Below, piece after piece: positions 42,424 through 53,237 of a stretch of 64,000 nucleotides of DNA (its first letter is position 1; each line of letters starts with the position of its first letter). The translations under genes were made by a program, and so were the position numbers. A model generated the notes under the pieces. The model made no database searches and had not been told where the DNA came from. It was given only the letters and a program-made list of their open reading frames with translations. This DNA comes from Diaporthe sp. PMI_573 (Eukaryota > Ascomycota > Sordariomycetes > Diaporthales > Diaporthaceae), in contig JAJTUP010000042.1 of the NCBI GenBank assembly GCA_021399435.1, positions 248,001 through 312,000 on the forward strand. Reading direction: 5' to 3'.

Positions 42424-44880
42424 TAGGGATGGATTTAAAGCTGCATCATTAAATAAAATGCGCTTTTTGCATTAAATATTTAAAGCAGGCGCGTTTTATA
42501 TGCATTATTTCCCCTCCTATATTAGGTTTAGCGTCTTCCAAAACAGGCTTAGTGCGTCGGATCAATATAATCCCTGTTCCGACCTCCATTTCTCCACAGC
42601 CTTCAACAGCCTGTGGCTGTATCCCTCTGAAACTTCCTAATCCGACTCCCCACTATCTTCAGACCCTTCGTGCTTCTTCTACAATGCCTAGAACCTCTGG
42701 AAGGCCAGCCGACCACCAGGTCTACCGAGAATTTATCACGATTGCCTCGGACGCTAGCTCGGGGTTTAAGAACTCACGAGTCAAGTGCAAGTACTGCGGC
42801 TACGAGACAACCAAGGGCACTACTCGTCAAAAGAAGCACTTACTTTGCCATTGCCCCAATTACAGAGGGCAGCAATAGTCTCAGCAGTCTCAACTTACTC
42901 AGTACTTTTCTATAGTAGACAAGACCTTTAAGTAGATGCTTGATAAGCTTGCTGCTAGAGCAATTTTTGCTGATAGCCGTCTATTTAACCTCTTCGAGTC
43001 TAAACAAATACAGATTCTATTAAGCAAGCTGAATACTGCCTAGCAACTACCGTCTTGTCGCTAAGTATAGTAGCTGCTAGCCCCGACTTATTCTGAGTAC
43101 TACAACCAAGTCTAAGATATCCTCGACCAGACAGAACGTATTAATATAATCTTTGATGCCTTAGACAATATCACAAGTCATCGAATTATCAATATCTCGA
43201 TATAGGTGGCAAATAGTCCGGTGTTCTATTAGAAGACGTTTAATATAGGAGAGATTCAATATATAGCTGAGCACTATACTGATCTTTTGTATCCTGAGCT
43301 GGAGATAATTTGTAAGGGTAACTTCTTGTAAATTAACTTGCTTTGCACAGATATAGATAGCGTGATGAGGAAAGCTCATATGCATTTGGCTGCAAGAAAG
43401 GAATTCTAGCATTGCTTCTTTTCCCTCTGCAATCCATATGGGTTACAGCTACTCATCAAGGATATCCTAGAGCTGCCGTTCTTTAAGGAAACATTTAAAA
43501 GCACTACATTAATTGTCACCTTCTTCAAGAAGTCAAAACTACAGTTAGCTTGATTAAGAGAGGCACAAAAGGCAGCTTGGGGCCACCATAAGGCGTTTTT
43601 ATCCGTATAAGTCTTTAAGTTTTTCTGACTCCTAGCTATAACTAACCGCTCGCTTTAGTGTAATTACACACTGGGGCAGCCAGTTCAATGCTTTACGGTC
43701 AGTTTTACGCTGTAAAGAGCCTCTCCAAACATATACTCGCCGTTCTGACATGAGGGCAGAGCTAGCCTCCGGGTCTCTCAAGCTTCTTCCGAGGGTGCTG
43801 GAGTCTGTCAATAACCCTTACTTCTGGATACGCCTAGAGACTGTTTTGGCTATAATTAAGCCTGTCAGCAGTTGTCAGTATGCCTTAGAAGCCGATTGGG
43901 ATCATATTGGCCATGTAATTCCTTGTTGGCTGGAGATTAAAGTAGAATAGAAAGTACTTGACAATTCTTAGCAATATAAAGACGTAAATTTCAGCAAGCT
44001 GTATTCCGTATAGTTAAACCGGATAGACAAATAGACATATGATATTTATTATATAGGATTTGTATTAAGGCCTGATATAGTCGGGACTAAGCTTGAAGAA
44101 TAGCTGATGATAAAAGTACTTTGGTTCTTTAAGTTAGTAGTTAATCCTGCTGACTACCTTTATGTTGTTCGAGAATTTAACTACTTCCGAGCACAATTGG
44201 GCGGCCAGTTTGCTGCGGGAGGCTTAGTCTATTTAAAAGAATAGACGCTATTAGATGCTTAGATGCTTCTTAATAATTAGGGCAGCAAGCTGGCTACACT
44301 TGCTGTCTGAATCTTTAGAACCATAGCCAATTCAGTTCCCTTAGAGAGATCATTCTCGGCGGTTAACTTCCTCTACAGCAAGACATGCAACAGGCTCACA
44401 CCAGCCAATGCTAACAAGTTGGCGTTCATCTACATAAACAAACGGGTGCTAGAGAGGATAACACAGTCTCAGAATCAACCTCTTGATTATCGCAATAAGG
44501 TTGATTCTACGGTAGTTAGCTGGGAAGATTTGACAGAAGACAGTTGGCTTACTCTCAAAGATACGTATATAGAAATCCATTACGCATCAAGTCTAGAAGT
44601 TGACGCTGTTATCGGCGAGTTTACTCACCAACCCGCCTCCGACGGAGAAGAGACAGTTGTGGATACATTTGAGGTCCAAGATGGGTCAGAGAGCGAAGGA
44701 ACGGGGAAAAAGTTGACCTAATTTGGCTTGGTTATTTGTATTATATGACCCTTGGGCAGCTTCATATACGGGTAGTTATATTGCAATAAAAAGCGCGCTT
44801 TTTATTCGGAATAAAAAGCTGCTTCATTATAATAAAAAGCAGTTTAATACACATGTGTATTAAACACGTGCCCATCCCTA
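42424..44880 (+). mobile_element. hAT-5 transposon, heavily RIP-degraded and AT-enriched
   Basis: Ends TAGGGATGG (42424) and, inverted, TAGGGATGGGCACG (44880), with AT-rich subterminal repeats (gcattaaatatttaaagc; aataaaaagcagtttaat). Inside: the BED finger at 42684-42878 (VKCKYCGYETTKGTTRQKKH), a stop-filled central part, and the C-terminal region near 44340-44460 (LERSFSAVNF-like, then NKLAFIYINKRVLE) with an acidic tail to 44721. Dozens of TAG/TAA codons replace CAG/TGG. The 8-bp flanks differ (catcacac, aagtattt), so no target duplication is visible. Confidence 0.8.
42684..44721 (+). pseudogene. hAT-5 transposase remnant
   Basis: Starts MPRTSGRPADHQVYREF. The BED-type zinc finger reads C-x2-C (CKYC) then H-x4-H-type residues in KKHLLCHC. 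The catalytic region is only traceable through short motifs (INIIFDALDNITSHRI near 43140) between stops. The longest intact piece is the C-terminal 100 codons (44419-44721). RIP has raised the A+T content and destroyed the frame. Confidence 0.75.
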
Positions 44881-45891
44881 AAGTATTTTAAGTGCCGCTT
44901 AATTAGGAAATTAGCTTAAGAGAGTAATTGCGGGGTAATATTTAGCTTTAAGGTACCTTTAAATATTAGGGGCTTCCTGTAAAACTGAGGTATTTGGTGG
45001 GCGGAGAGCTGGAGCTAGGTGGGTGGACGTGTAGAGCTGGGTGGGCGGACGCTGGCTGCACATACGTCTTCTATTTGCAGTGCGGCGAGCTTGCCCGCGT
45101 CGATGCGGTGCATTTCCCCGTCTGATTCCCGGCTCAGGCCATGCTTTCCACCGCACATCACTGCCATATTCTGGGTCCGGAGTCATACTGTTGCGCCCGT
45201 GCGCGGAGAGCGAAGCGGTGTAGGGCCATTGGACCTCCTCCTCATCGTCGTCACCTCCGGACGCGAAGAGGTGCCAGAGCGAGTGTCGAGCTGAATAGGA
45301 GGATAGCTCTCTGGTGCCCTCGGACCGGGGGCTTCGGCTTGGAGTAATTGATTTACCTGTATAAGTATAGTATAAACGCAAGACTTTACATTCTTATTCT
45401 GATGAAGCTCAAATCCAAATCCCGGATTTCAACGGAATGAGGAACTGAGCTGAAGAAAGAGATTTTCCCTCCCTGTCCTGTAGATTTCTTCTCTGTATTG
45501 CCTGATGGGGCGTTTGAAAGAGAACCGCAATCGAAGACTGTGAGTCCTCCGCTTCTGTTGAGAACAACTCTCAATGGAACAATCGATGGTATACTGACAA
45601 AGTCCCCTGTAGGACCAGTAGAATCGCATTCAGTCCCGCCCCTTACAGAAGCACGAAAATGTGTAAGCATCGTCGATGGCTTGAGCTGAGGGCAAGGCAG
45701 CCGTCGGGCGAGGTCCGAGGCGACTGAAATGCTTTAGACAGTTGTGTTTAGCCTCAGCCTGGTGGGTTTTGGCCTTAAGGGCTCTGCCCTATTAATATAT
45801 TTGCTATGCACAAATATTCCAAACCGGAAAAGGAGAGAACACGCTTAAACTACCTATAACACCCACAAATTGGTCAACTCATACTTAGAGT
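44881..45891. other. Gap with one weak minus-strand ORF
   Basis: A 140-codon minus-strand ORF (45381-44959) includes a natural-looking acidic stretch (SGGDDDEEEVQWPYTASLSA) and a basic end, without a domain. It may be an exon of an unrecognised gene. The rest shows nothing. Confidence 0.3.
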
Positions 45892-46447
45892 CTATGTGGC
45901 GTACATATCCATGACAAGGGAGGCATGCTCATTACGTAGGTAATGAGCAATCCTTTCGACATAGTTGATGAATTTCGACCTCTTTGCCTCGAGTCTCTGC
46001 AGTCTGAACTCATCAGCCTCACCTTTCTTCCTCAGTTCACACATTTCTGCTTTCCAATCTCTATCAGAATCCAGGCGTTCTTTGAAAGATTGTTGCATGG
46101 CACTTTCGCGCTCAGAGTACTTCGCCAGTCTACTCAAAATTCTGGCTTGCTGTTTTTGCTCTTTCCGGTCGACTTTAGAGAGCCACTTCACGAATTTACC
46201 AATCTCTATGATAGCGTTCGTCGTTATAGTGCTTATTGACACAGCCGGTACGTCGGCAGCCAGAATCGGTACTGCCGTTAGCGAGGTTCCGTCGGTCGAA
46301 GAAGGGTCGACTTCACGCAGAACATCTTCAACGGTGTTCAGCTGCAGTTGGCGGGAGTGCCCTCATGCTTACTCTCCAAGCGGGTTTCGTCAAGCATATC
46401 GCGATGGGCAACCTCATCGTCGATTGCGCTGCTGCAAAAGTCGCTGT
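45892..46447 (-). pseudogene. Coiled-coil protein gene interrupted by hAT-6
   Basis: The minus-strand frame runs from about 46371 to 45892 (LNTVEDVLREVDPSSTDG, then EIGKFVKWLSKVDRKEQKQQ, ESAMQQSFKERLDSDRDWKA, LRKKGEADEFRLQRLEAKRS, ending MDMYAT). It is rich in charged heptads and probably forms a coiled coil. Further upstream another frame (IDDEVAHRDMLDETRLESKH) continues to the hAT-6 target site at 46440-46447, so an intron or frameshift lies near 46345-46375. A start codon is not evident. It probably lies beyond hAT-6 in 47627-47700, but the join is not clear. No family recognised. Confidence 0.45.
46440..46447. repeat. Target site duplication of hAT-6, left copy (GTCGCTGT)
   Basis: An 8-bp direct repeat, identical at 47619-47626, directly flanking the inverted ends of hAT-6. 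Eight base pairs is the diagnostic length for hAT elements. Confidence 0.92.
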
Positions 46448-47618
46448 CAGTGATGTTATTGGATTGGAGGCAATTTGGATTGGACTGGATTTGTCGGAAA
46501 ATGGCTGGACTGGATTTGGGTTTCTCGAAGATTTGGACTGGATTGGATTGATTGGCAACCAGCTCCTGGAGCTCCAATGGTCTAACCTGATAAGGCAAGA
46601 GCTAAGCCTAATTGAGTGGTCATGAGGAGTCTCCCGTCGCAGCTGCCGTCGCAGACCACGACACGACGCGCGAACTATCGTTCCGCTATTGGGTTAACAT
46701 CCAACGCGTGCAGATTGCTACGCTATTAAAAGCATGGAGGCAAACGCGTCGCTCGCGACTTCAGCAGTCCTTCTACTGTGGCAGACGTGTCTGAACAGTC
46801 CACTCACCAGCTACACCATGGCCACTATCTCCAGCTATTTCGGTGCTGCCAGCGGTCGCCGTCCTGATTCTGACAGAGTTATTCTTGCTCCAACATATAT
46901 TAGTCCTCGCCCAAACGACCCCGACGGAACCCTGATCGAACCCGACGAATTCAAGCTGAATGGGAAGCAATATGTACGCTACTCTGTTGTGGCAAAGTCC
47001 CAAAAGCACCCCAAGAAAAGGACATCAGTCGTCTGGCAGTATGGTGAAGACATACAACTCAAGCAGGACCCGACGAAGACGTTCTGGTACTGTTATCTGT
47101 GCGAACAGCAGCAGCGCCAACAGGGACTTCCTATTTCCGGCAAGGGCAATTGTACTACCTTAAACCACCTGGAATCGAAACACCAAATCATCGCTCACGG
47201 CTCCGGATGGACGTCATTGAAGCCAGCGAGTGCTTACGAGCTTGGTATGGTCGCCCGGAGCAGAAGGCATTTGATGACTCTGCCATCGGTTTGATGGAGG
47301 GTGAGGCAGGGAGTACAGTTGGGGCGGATGGGCTGGGTGAGGGAGAGGAAGGCGGCGAAGATGATGGAAGCGAGAAGAACATACTGGAGACGCAAGTTGC
47401 TAGAGAACATGAGCTCCGTAGTTAGGTGGTGTCATAACCCAAGGACAAGAACAGTTCTACTCCAAGTCTGCTTATTCAGCGGCTCATTGATTGTCCCAAA
47501 AGGGTAAAAATATGAACTGGATCGGTTCTGGATATCCTGGAGGCTGCCTGTCCCCACGTCTGGACTGGATTGGATCGAGGCTCGGATCCAGCTCCAATCC
47601 AATCCAATAACATCACTG
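46448..47618 (+). mobile_element. hAT-6, non-autonomous deletion derivative (1171 bp) with perfect 8-bp duplication
   Basis: Inverted ends CAGTGATGTTATTGGATTGG match exactly at 46448 and on the complement from 47618, followed by subterminal TTGGATTGGA/GGACTGGAT repeats. GTCGCTGT flanks both sides. Inside, only the two ends of a transposase remain: a BED finger and the last C-terminal helix. The element is therefore an internally deleted derivative that needs transposase from elsewhere. The clean duplication and ends suggest a relatively recent insertion. Confidence 0.93.
46819..47425 (+). pseudogene. hAT-6 deleted transposase: BED finger joined to C-terminal tail
   Basis: From MATISSYFGAASGRRPDSDR the frame carries a BED zinc finger (FWYCYLCEQQ, then H-x4-H in LNHLESKHQIIAH) up to about 47190. 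There the catalytic domain is missing and, in another frame, RLRMDVIEASECLRAWYGRP appears, the block that ends hAT transposases such as hAT-3 (LKADIIEACECLRAWYGKP). An acidic tail (EGEEGGEDDGSEKN) ends at 47425. The deletion junction lies near 47195-47205. A truncated DNA-binding product (186 aa) is still encoded. Confidence 0.8.
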
Positions 47619-47626
47619 GTCGCTGT
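47619..47626. repeat. Target site duplication of hAT-6, right copy (GTCGCTGT)
   Basis: Identical to 46440-46447. Confidence 0.92.
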
Positions 47627-49272
47627 TGCAAGGTCGCTGTTGCAGAGGCCGCTACCTTCGTAGTTGCCCGTGCGGATGTTTCCGTCACTGACCTCGCTTT
47701 CCGTGTGATCCTGAGTTACGTTTGTGCATGTTATCTCCCAACAATCTCCGGAATTGGCCGGCGACTAGATTGAAAGTGTGGAGATTTTTGAATGGTGGAT
47801 GTTTTTATAATCCACCCGCTCCGTCAGACCCAGTTTAGGGAAGGTGTCCCAGACCATTTCAGGCTCCCCTTTTTGAAATGCTGTGCACCTCGTCAGCGTA
47901 GATAGGGCAAAAATGGGTCCAAAGTCGGTACCGAACAGCCACCTCTAATCATTTGACGGTGATCCATCCTTAGTGTTCATAATTTTCATGTTCCCAGCCA
48001 AGATGTGTCACGCAACATGATTCCTTCGCAAGCCCCGCCACCATACGTGCAGGTATTTACTCTACGCAATAAAGCTAGGCAAGGGAGGAACCTTGAGCTA
48101 CGGGTAAGAGGGTGGTAGTGCCGGGTGGGCATGGCAGGCCCACCTCCCAACGACAAAATGGGCCGAAGGATCGTTGGTAAGCCTGTGGCATGGCCAAGAG
48201 TTTTAAACACTCAAAGAAGTTAATTTGATAAAAAGTTCTTAAGAAGTTGGCGCGTAGAAGGTGCACTGCCGCTACCTTTCTTTGTCGAGATGCCAACCGC
48301 CTACGTCCTTGAGTCACTGGCAAACTCGCTGCAAAGCCTCGTTGACCGGGGTGGGCTTTCGACAAGCGTTCCCGCTAACCCAATAGTCAGAATGCAGGGC
48401 CTTAAGGGTCTCAAGACCTCTGGGGGAACCCGGGCCAAAGTCACTACTTCTCGGGACGGCCACTGCTTTGGTCTTTTTTTCTGTCACAGGGTTACGCTGG
48501 TAAGTTGCGTGGCTGTGACTATATGGAAGTGGCCGCCTGGTCGCGGCCCGTCTGCGTGCGTTTTCTATATAAAGGAGGACGAGTGACAGCTGAAGGCTCG
48601 TACCATAACCATCGTTGGAGGCCGCCCGTGTTTTTCCAGCAACGTCGCGTGCCTTCCCCACACGGTTGGTGAAAACTGCCACTCAAATATTTAAGGCAGC
48701 CTGTTCCACGCCCCAGCTTTTTGCCTTCTTTTTACGAATGGTAAGCATATCGAAACGGACCATTCTCTGCTACTCATCACTCACTTCGACTGACCCAATC
48801 ATCCATCTGCTACATAACGCAACAACTAACCTGCTTTTTGGGCATAACCTCCACATCCGGTAAACCTTTACTCTCGGATCCGTCAATCTGTCGTCCAGAG
48901 CTAGAACACATGGCTTGTGGTCGTGACCCTAGCACGACCAAATTTCCCGGACCATGAATACGACACCCTGACAACTATCATTCTACACATTCTACCGGGA
49001 CAACCACTACCACGCAAACAACACTCACTGGATCGTGGGAACCAGAACCAGCCGGATGATGAGCTATCTATAGCTCTTGATGGACTTCCGTTGTGTTAAC
49101 TTGTGAAGGGGGACTACGGTGGGGTTTGAGGTTTAAGGAGTAGAGCTGACATCGAGTAGTACTAATAACTCTTTCTTTAACTTATCTCTTTAATATCTTA
49201 TTAATAAAATTAGTTCTAATTTTACTTTCTGTTTTAAATAAGTATATATTATATAATCTATATACTTATATA
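47627..49272. other. Gap without a supported gene
   Basis: Short ORFs only. A CTATATAAAGG box at about 48567-48577 precedes a CT-rich stretch and an ATG directly followed by GTAAGC near 48737, compatible with a split start codon region, but no coding exon could be followed. The last 130 bp (49150-49272) are very AT-rich. Confidence 0.35.
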
Positions 49273-51593
49273 ACGTGGTTGGACAGTCAGTGGCGGAGGA
49301 CAGTAAGTGGCGGATTTTCAGCAAAACTACCAACTTTAGCCAATCCCAGCACCCACCCAGGGCAGAAAGGTCAATTGTATTTGGTACCAATTGGTGCCAA
49401 CTGCTCTGAATTCCTTATTTTTGATTGATTCCATGAATTTGGAGTTGTGGTGGGGTTGTAGTGCCAGTCTGAAGATTTAAAGTTTTGGTGGGTGGGTTTG
49501 TTTTTGGTGCAGATCGCGTCCCCATTTTTCGCGTTAGTCTCGCATTACTCTACCTACTTAAACATTCAACACGCTAGAAATCAACAACCACTATGCCATT
49601 TTCCCTCAAAGAAGATAGGATTACTCTAGCTATTTAAGCAATTGAGAAATCCAAGAAAAACGATAAAAAACCCTTAAGTACGTGTCAAGCTGCACGTATA
49701 TTTAATGTCCCTGAAACTACGCTCCGCAGAAGGATGAACCACCAACGCAATCGCAATAAATCACGCGTCAACTATTATAAACTTGACCCAATTGAAGAGC
49801 AAACACTGGTCCGATATATCATTGAGCAAGATGAGCGAGGATTTCCAATGTGGCTTTCTGGTGTGGAAGATATGGCCAACCTTCTGCTGGCATTGCGTGA
49901 TGGCAAGCCTGTTGGTACCAAATGGGCACGACGCTTTGTGGATGCATAACCAAGCTTGAAGACTAAGTTTAATCGGCCTTATGACTACCAGAGGGCCCTC
50001 TGCGAAGATCCAGAGGTTATTGGGAACTGGTTCCGGCTGCTTCGCAACATAATGGCCAAGTATGGGGTCATAGATGATAACCTGTACAACTTTGACGAGA
50101 CTGGCTTTATGATGGGCATGATAACTGCATCAATAGTTGTTACATGTTCTGATCGACATAGAAAGGCTAAATCTGTATAGCCTGGAAACCGGGAATAGGC
50201 AACAGCTATTAAATGCATTAATGTAAAAGGCTGGTGTATCCCGCCATTTATCATTGTGCAAGGCGCCTACCACCTTGCCAACTAGACAACAGAGTCAGGC
50301 TTCCCACTAAGCTAGATAGTTAAGCCTACTCCAAATGGGTAGACGAATAATGAGACCGGTCTTAAATGAATTTAGCACTTCGACAAGCATACAAAGCTAC
50401 AGACCAAGGGTGTATACCGGATGCTTATCCTTAATGGCCATAAGAGCCATGTATCAGTAGAGTTTAAGCAGTATTGCAAAGAGCATAACATTATCTCTAT
50501 CAGCATGCTACCGCATTCTTCTCATCTGCTCCAGCCATTAGATGTTGGATTATTCTCGCTATTAAAGCGTGCATATGGTGATGAGATCAATCTCTTCATC
50601 CGGGCCTCTATTAACCACATCACCAAGTCTGAGTTCTTTATTGCATTCAAGGCAGCCCACGACAAGATCTTTATAGAAGAAAATATGAGATCTGGGTTTA
50701 GAGGAGCTGGGATTTCTCTATGGGACCCAGATTTAGTTATTTCCAAGCTAGATGTCCGCCTACAAACTCCGGTACAATCCCTTTCTGTCTTACCATCAAA
50801 ATGGGAATCACAAACACCCTCTGATGCTCAACAGACTGTCTAGCAATCAAGTTTTATCAAAGACAGAATATTTGCCCATCAGGGAAGCTCCCCTACACCA
50901 ATTATGGAGGCTGTTGATCGACTAGCGAAGGGTGCACAAGTAATGGCGCACTTACTCACCATGATGAGCAAGCAGATCCGCACACTTCAAGACGCCAACA
51001 TGGCACTCGCCAAACGCCGGAGGGCTAAAAGAAGTCGAGTCCAGTTTGGAGGGGCCCTTAGCATTGAGGACTCTCAAGCAATAATTGAAGAAAAACAAAA
51101 GGGGAAGCGGCCAGCTGGTGAAATGGCTGGTGGTGCTGAGGAGGCGGTCCGCGGCGGACCGACTAAACGACGATGTGGCAACTGCGGCGAGACTGGGCAC
51201 AATGCAAGAACTTGTGAGAAAGATGTAGAAGAGTCTAGTCAGTCTGATTCTAAGTAAATAATAGCATATTTTCAAGCGGTCCGCGGCGGACCGCCCAAAT
51301 AGTTGGTCTGGCTGGTGTTGATTGAGGTTGATCCTGCATGGCTGAAATGCTCTATTTTGGTGGGGAAGCTGATTTTCCTACCAAAAGTCTGCCACTTCAG
51401 ACTGGCACTGCAGCCACGCCAACTAGTCCAAATTAAGGAAATCAATTAAAAATAAGCAAATAAGACCAGTTGGCACCAATTGGTACCAAATACAATTGAC
51501 CTTTCTGCCCTGGGTGGGTGCTGGGGTTGGCTAAAGTTGGTAGTTTTGCTGAAAATCCGCCACTTACCGTCCTCCGCCACTGACTGTCCAACC
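49273..51593 (+). mobile_element. Tan1-like pogo element E with about 125-bp TIRs
   Basis: The left end is TA (49271-49272) followed by ACGTGGTTGGACAGTCAGTG. The right end, read inward on the other strand from 51593, is GGTTGGACAGTCAGTGGCGG. The two ends match with few changes for about 125 bp, into the TTGGTACCAATTGGTGCCAA palindrome. The outermost ACGT+TA is not preserved on the right (ctgcacgg instead). The encoded transposase is of the pogo/DDE_1 type with a C-terminal zinc knuckle, as in Aspergillus Tan1-like elements. The ends share ACGTGGTT with the MITE at 20459. Confidence 0.88.
49593..51257 (+). pseudogene. Tan1-like transposase, single frame with RIP-type stops
   Basis: All coding blocks lie in one frame over 554 codons. 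HTH_psq domain (CQAARIFNVPETTLRRRM), CENP-B-type region, DDE_1 endonuclease (NFDETGFMMG; ILNGHKSHVSVEF with Asn where Asp is usual; LPHSSHLLQPLDVGLF), and a C-terminal zinc knuckle C-x2-C-x4-H-x4-C (CGNCGETGHNARTC). About ten internal TAA/TAG codons occur (for example 49635, 49947 and 50178, and several near 50195-50375), nearly all readable as former CAA/CAG/TGG. No frameshift: damage is purely by point mutation. Confidence 0.9.
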
Positions 51594-51848
51594 TGCACGG
51601 ACGGACCCTAGATCAAGTTCCCGTGTGCGACTTTTGCCACCGTCACACCTTGCGAAGCAAGCCTCCTTTGTAATCTAGTCTCAGTATGAACATATCCATA
51701 ATCTTTGGAGACGCAGATGTTGTAACTGGAACCTCGCATCCTGTAGCAATACCTTGGTAGTCACCGTCATGGGCAGGTAACGGAGGCATGCGGGGACCTA
51801 AACTGGAGGCCGCACATGGTCAGGTAATCCATAGTTTCGAGAAACCAT

Positions 51849-51856
51849 TATAAAAG
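51849..51856 (+). promoter_or_regulatory. TATA box of the MDR oxidoreductase gene
   Basis: TATAAAAG about 135 bp upstream of the ATG at 51991, with a pyrimidine/CA-rich leader between them. Confidence 0.5.
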
Positions 51857-51990
51857 CTTCACTTCAAGTACGATTCTCAGGCAGTTCCAGCAACACCTTG
51901 CATAACTTCAATTTTGAAACCTTGATTGCACTGAATCCTGCCTCAACATTTTAAACAGTTTAAGTCTTTGCTCCACCAGTCTTTATCAAC

Positions 51991-53101
51991 ATGACTACCC
52001 CAACGACTACGCGCGCCTGGATGGTAACCGGGATCCATAAAGACGATTTCGGAGGAATTGAGTTGCGGGATGGAGTGACAGTCGCTTCTCTAGGCGATCA
52101 CGATGTCCTAGTCAAAGTCGAGGCCGTCTCTTTGAACTACAGAGACCTGGCGATCCCCCGAGTAAGCCGCAGCGATGACGATGTTGATGTAACTGCCGCT
52201 AACTTTCACCCAGGGCTTGTATCCCTTCGCAATGAAGACGCCGGTCATCGCGGGCTCCGACGGCGCGGGCTCTGTGCTGGCTGTTGGCACGAAGGTCACC
52301 GAGTTCTCCGTCGGCGACAAAGTTTGCACGCTCTTCAACGAGCTCCACCAAACCAACCCCATCACGCCCGAGGCAGTAGACAGCGGTCTCGGCGGCGCTG
52401 TTGATGGCACCTTGCGGCAATACGCCGTCTTCCCTGAACACGGCCTTGTGAAAGCGCCGGCATCGTTAACGGCAATCGAGGCCAGCACGCTCACATGTGC
52501 ACCGCTCACTGCATGGAACGCTCTGTACGGACTGCAGTCGAAGGCAATCAAGGCCGGGGACTGGGTGTTGACGCAAGGTGCTGGTGGGGTCAGCCTGGCG
52601 GCTATCCAATTTGCCGTCGCTGCCGGTGCCACTGTTGTCGCAACGACTTCATCCAACGACAAGGTAGACACGTTGAAGAGGCTTGGGGCTTCGCATGTCG
52701 TCAACTACAGCGAAACGCCAACCTGGGGGGAGATTGCCCGCCAGCTGACGCCCAAGGGCCTCGGATTCGATCATGTCCTGGAGATCGGCGGTGCGGCTTC
52801 GGTGGCCCAGTCGCTCAAGGCGGTCAAGCTCGAGGGCGTCATTACAATCATTGGTTTCCTGACCTCGGCCGGCAACAGCGAGCAGCCTCCTCTCATGGAT
52901 GCTCTGAACCATATCTGCACTGTGCGCGGCATCTTCGTTGGGTCTAGGGAGCAGTTCGTTGAAATGAATCGCTCCATCGACTCGAGCAAAATCCAACCTG
53001 TCGTCGACACGAAGATATTCGACTTCCATGACCTGAAGACTGCGTACGAGTATATGTGGGAGAGGAAGAACTTTGGTAAAGTGGTTATTCGGCTTGCTTG
53101 A
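51991..53101 (+). CDS. Zinc-free MDR (quinone-oxidoreductase-like) NAD(P)-dependent dehydrogenase, 352 aa
   Basis: Exons 51991-52161 and 52214-53101. The 52-nt intron (GTAAGC, CTAAC, CCCAG) is in phase 0. The N-terminal GroES-like domain has VKVEAVSLNYRDLAI and PVIAGSDGAGSVLAVG. The nucleotide-binding Rossmann fold has VLTQGAGGVSLAAIQFAVAA and a strand-end TSSNDK; DHVLEIGGAASVAQSLKAV follows. The catalytic zinc Cys/His set and structural Cys lobe are missing, as in the quinone oxidoreductase and enoyl-reductase branches of the MDR superfamily. Likely cytosolic, reducing or oxidising a small carbonyl, quinone or alkene with NADPH or NADH; the substrate is unknown. Full length, no damage. It is convergent with the Zn2Cys6 regulator, 136 bp apart. 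Confidence 0.9.
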
Positions 53102-53237
53102 ATGTTTGGGCCCAAGGTACTTGGGCGTTTTAGAAACTAAACTGTAGAACTGTAGAAATTGACATTTCCAAATGTTTCAACAAGATGTGTTTTTGTGGTT
53201 CTTGGTAAGAAATATACGGCAGCTTGGCCCAGATCGA

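Noticed and set aside
44959..45381. 140-codon minus-strand ORF with an acidic stretch
   Set aside because: One natural-looking segment only, no start context or splice partner; kept as a remark in the gap entry.
48314..48682. 122-codon minus-strand ORF and 98-codon plus-strand ORF
   Set aside because: They overlap each other and neither shows a domain or consistent codon bias.
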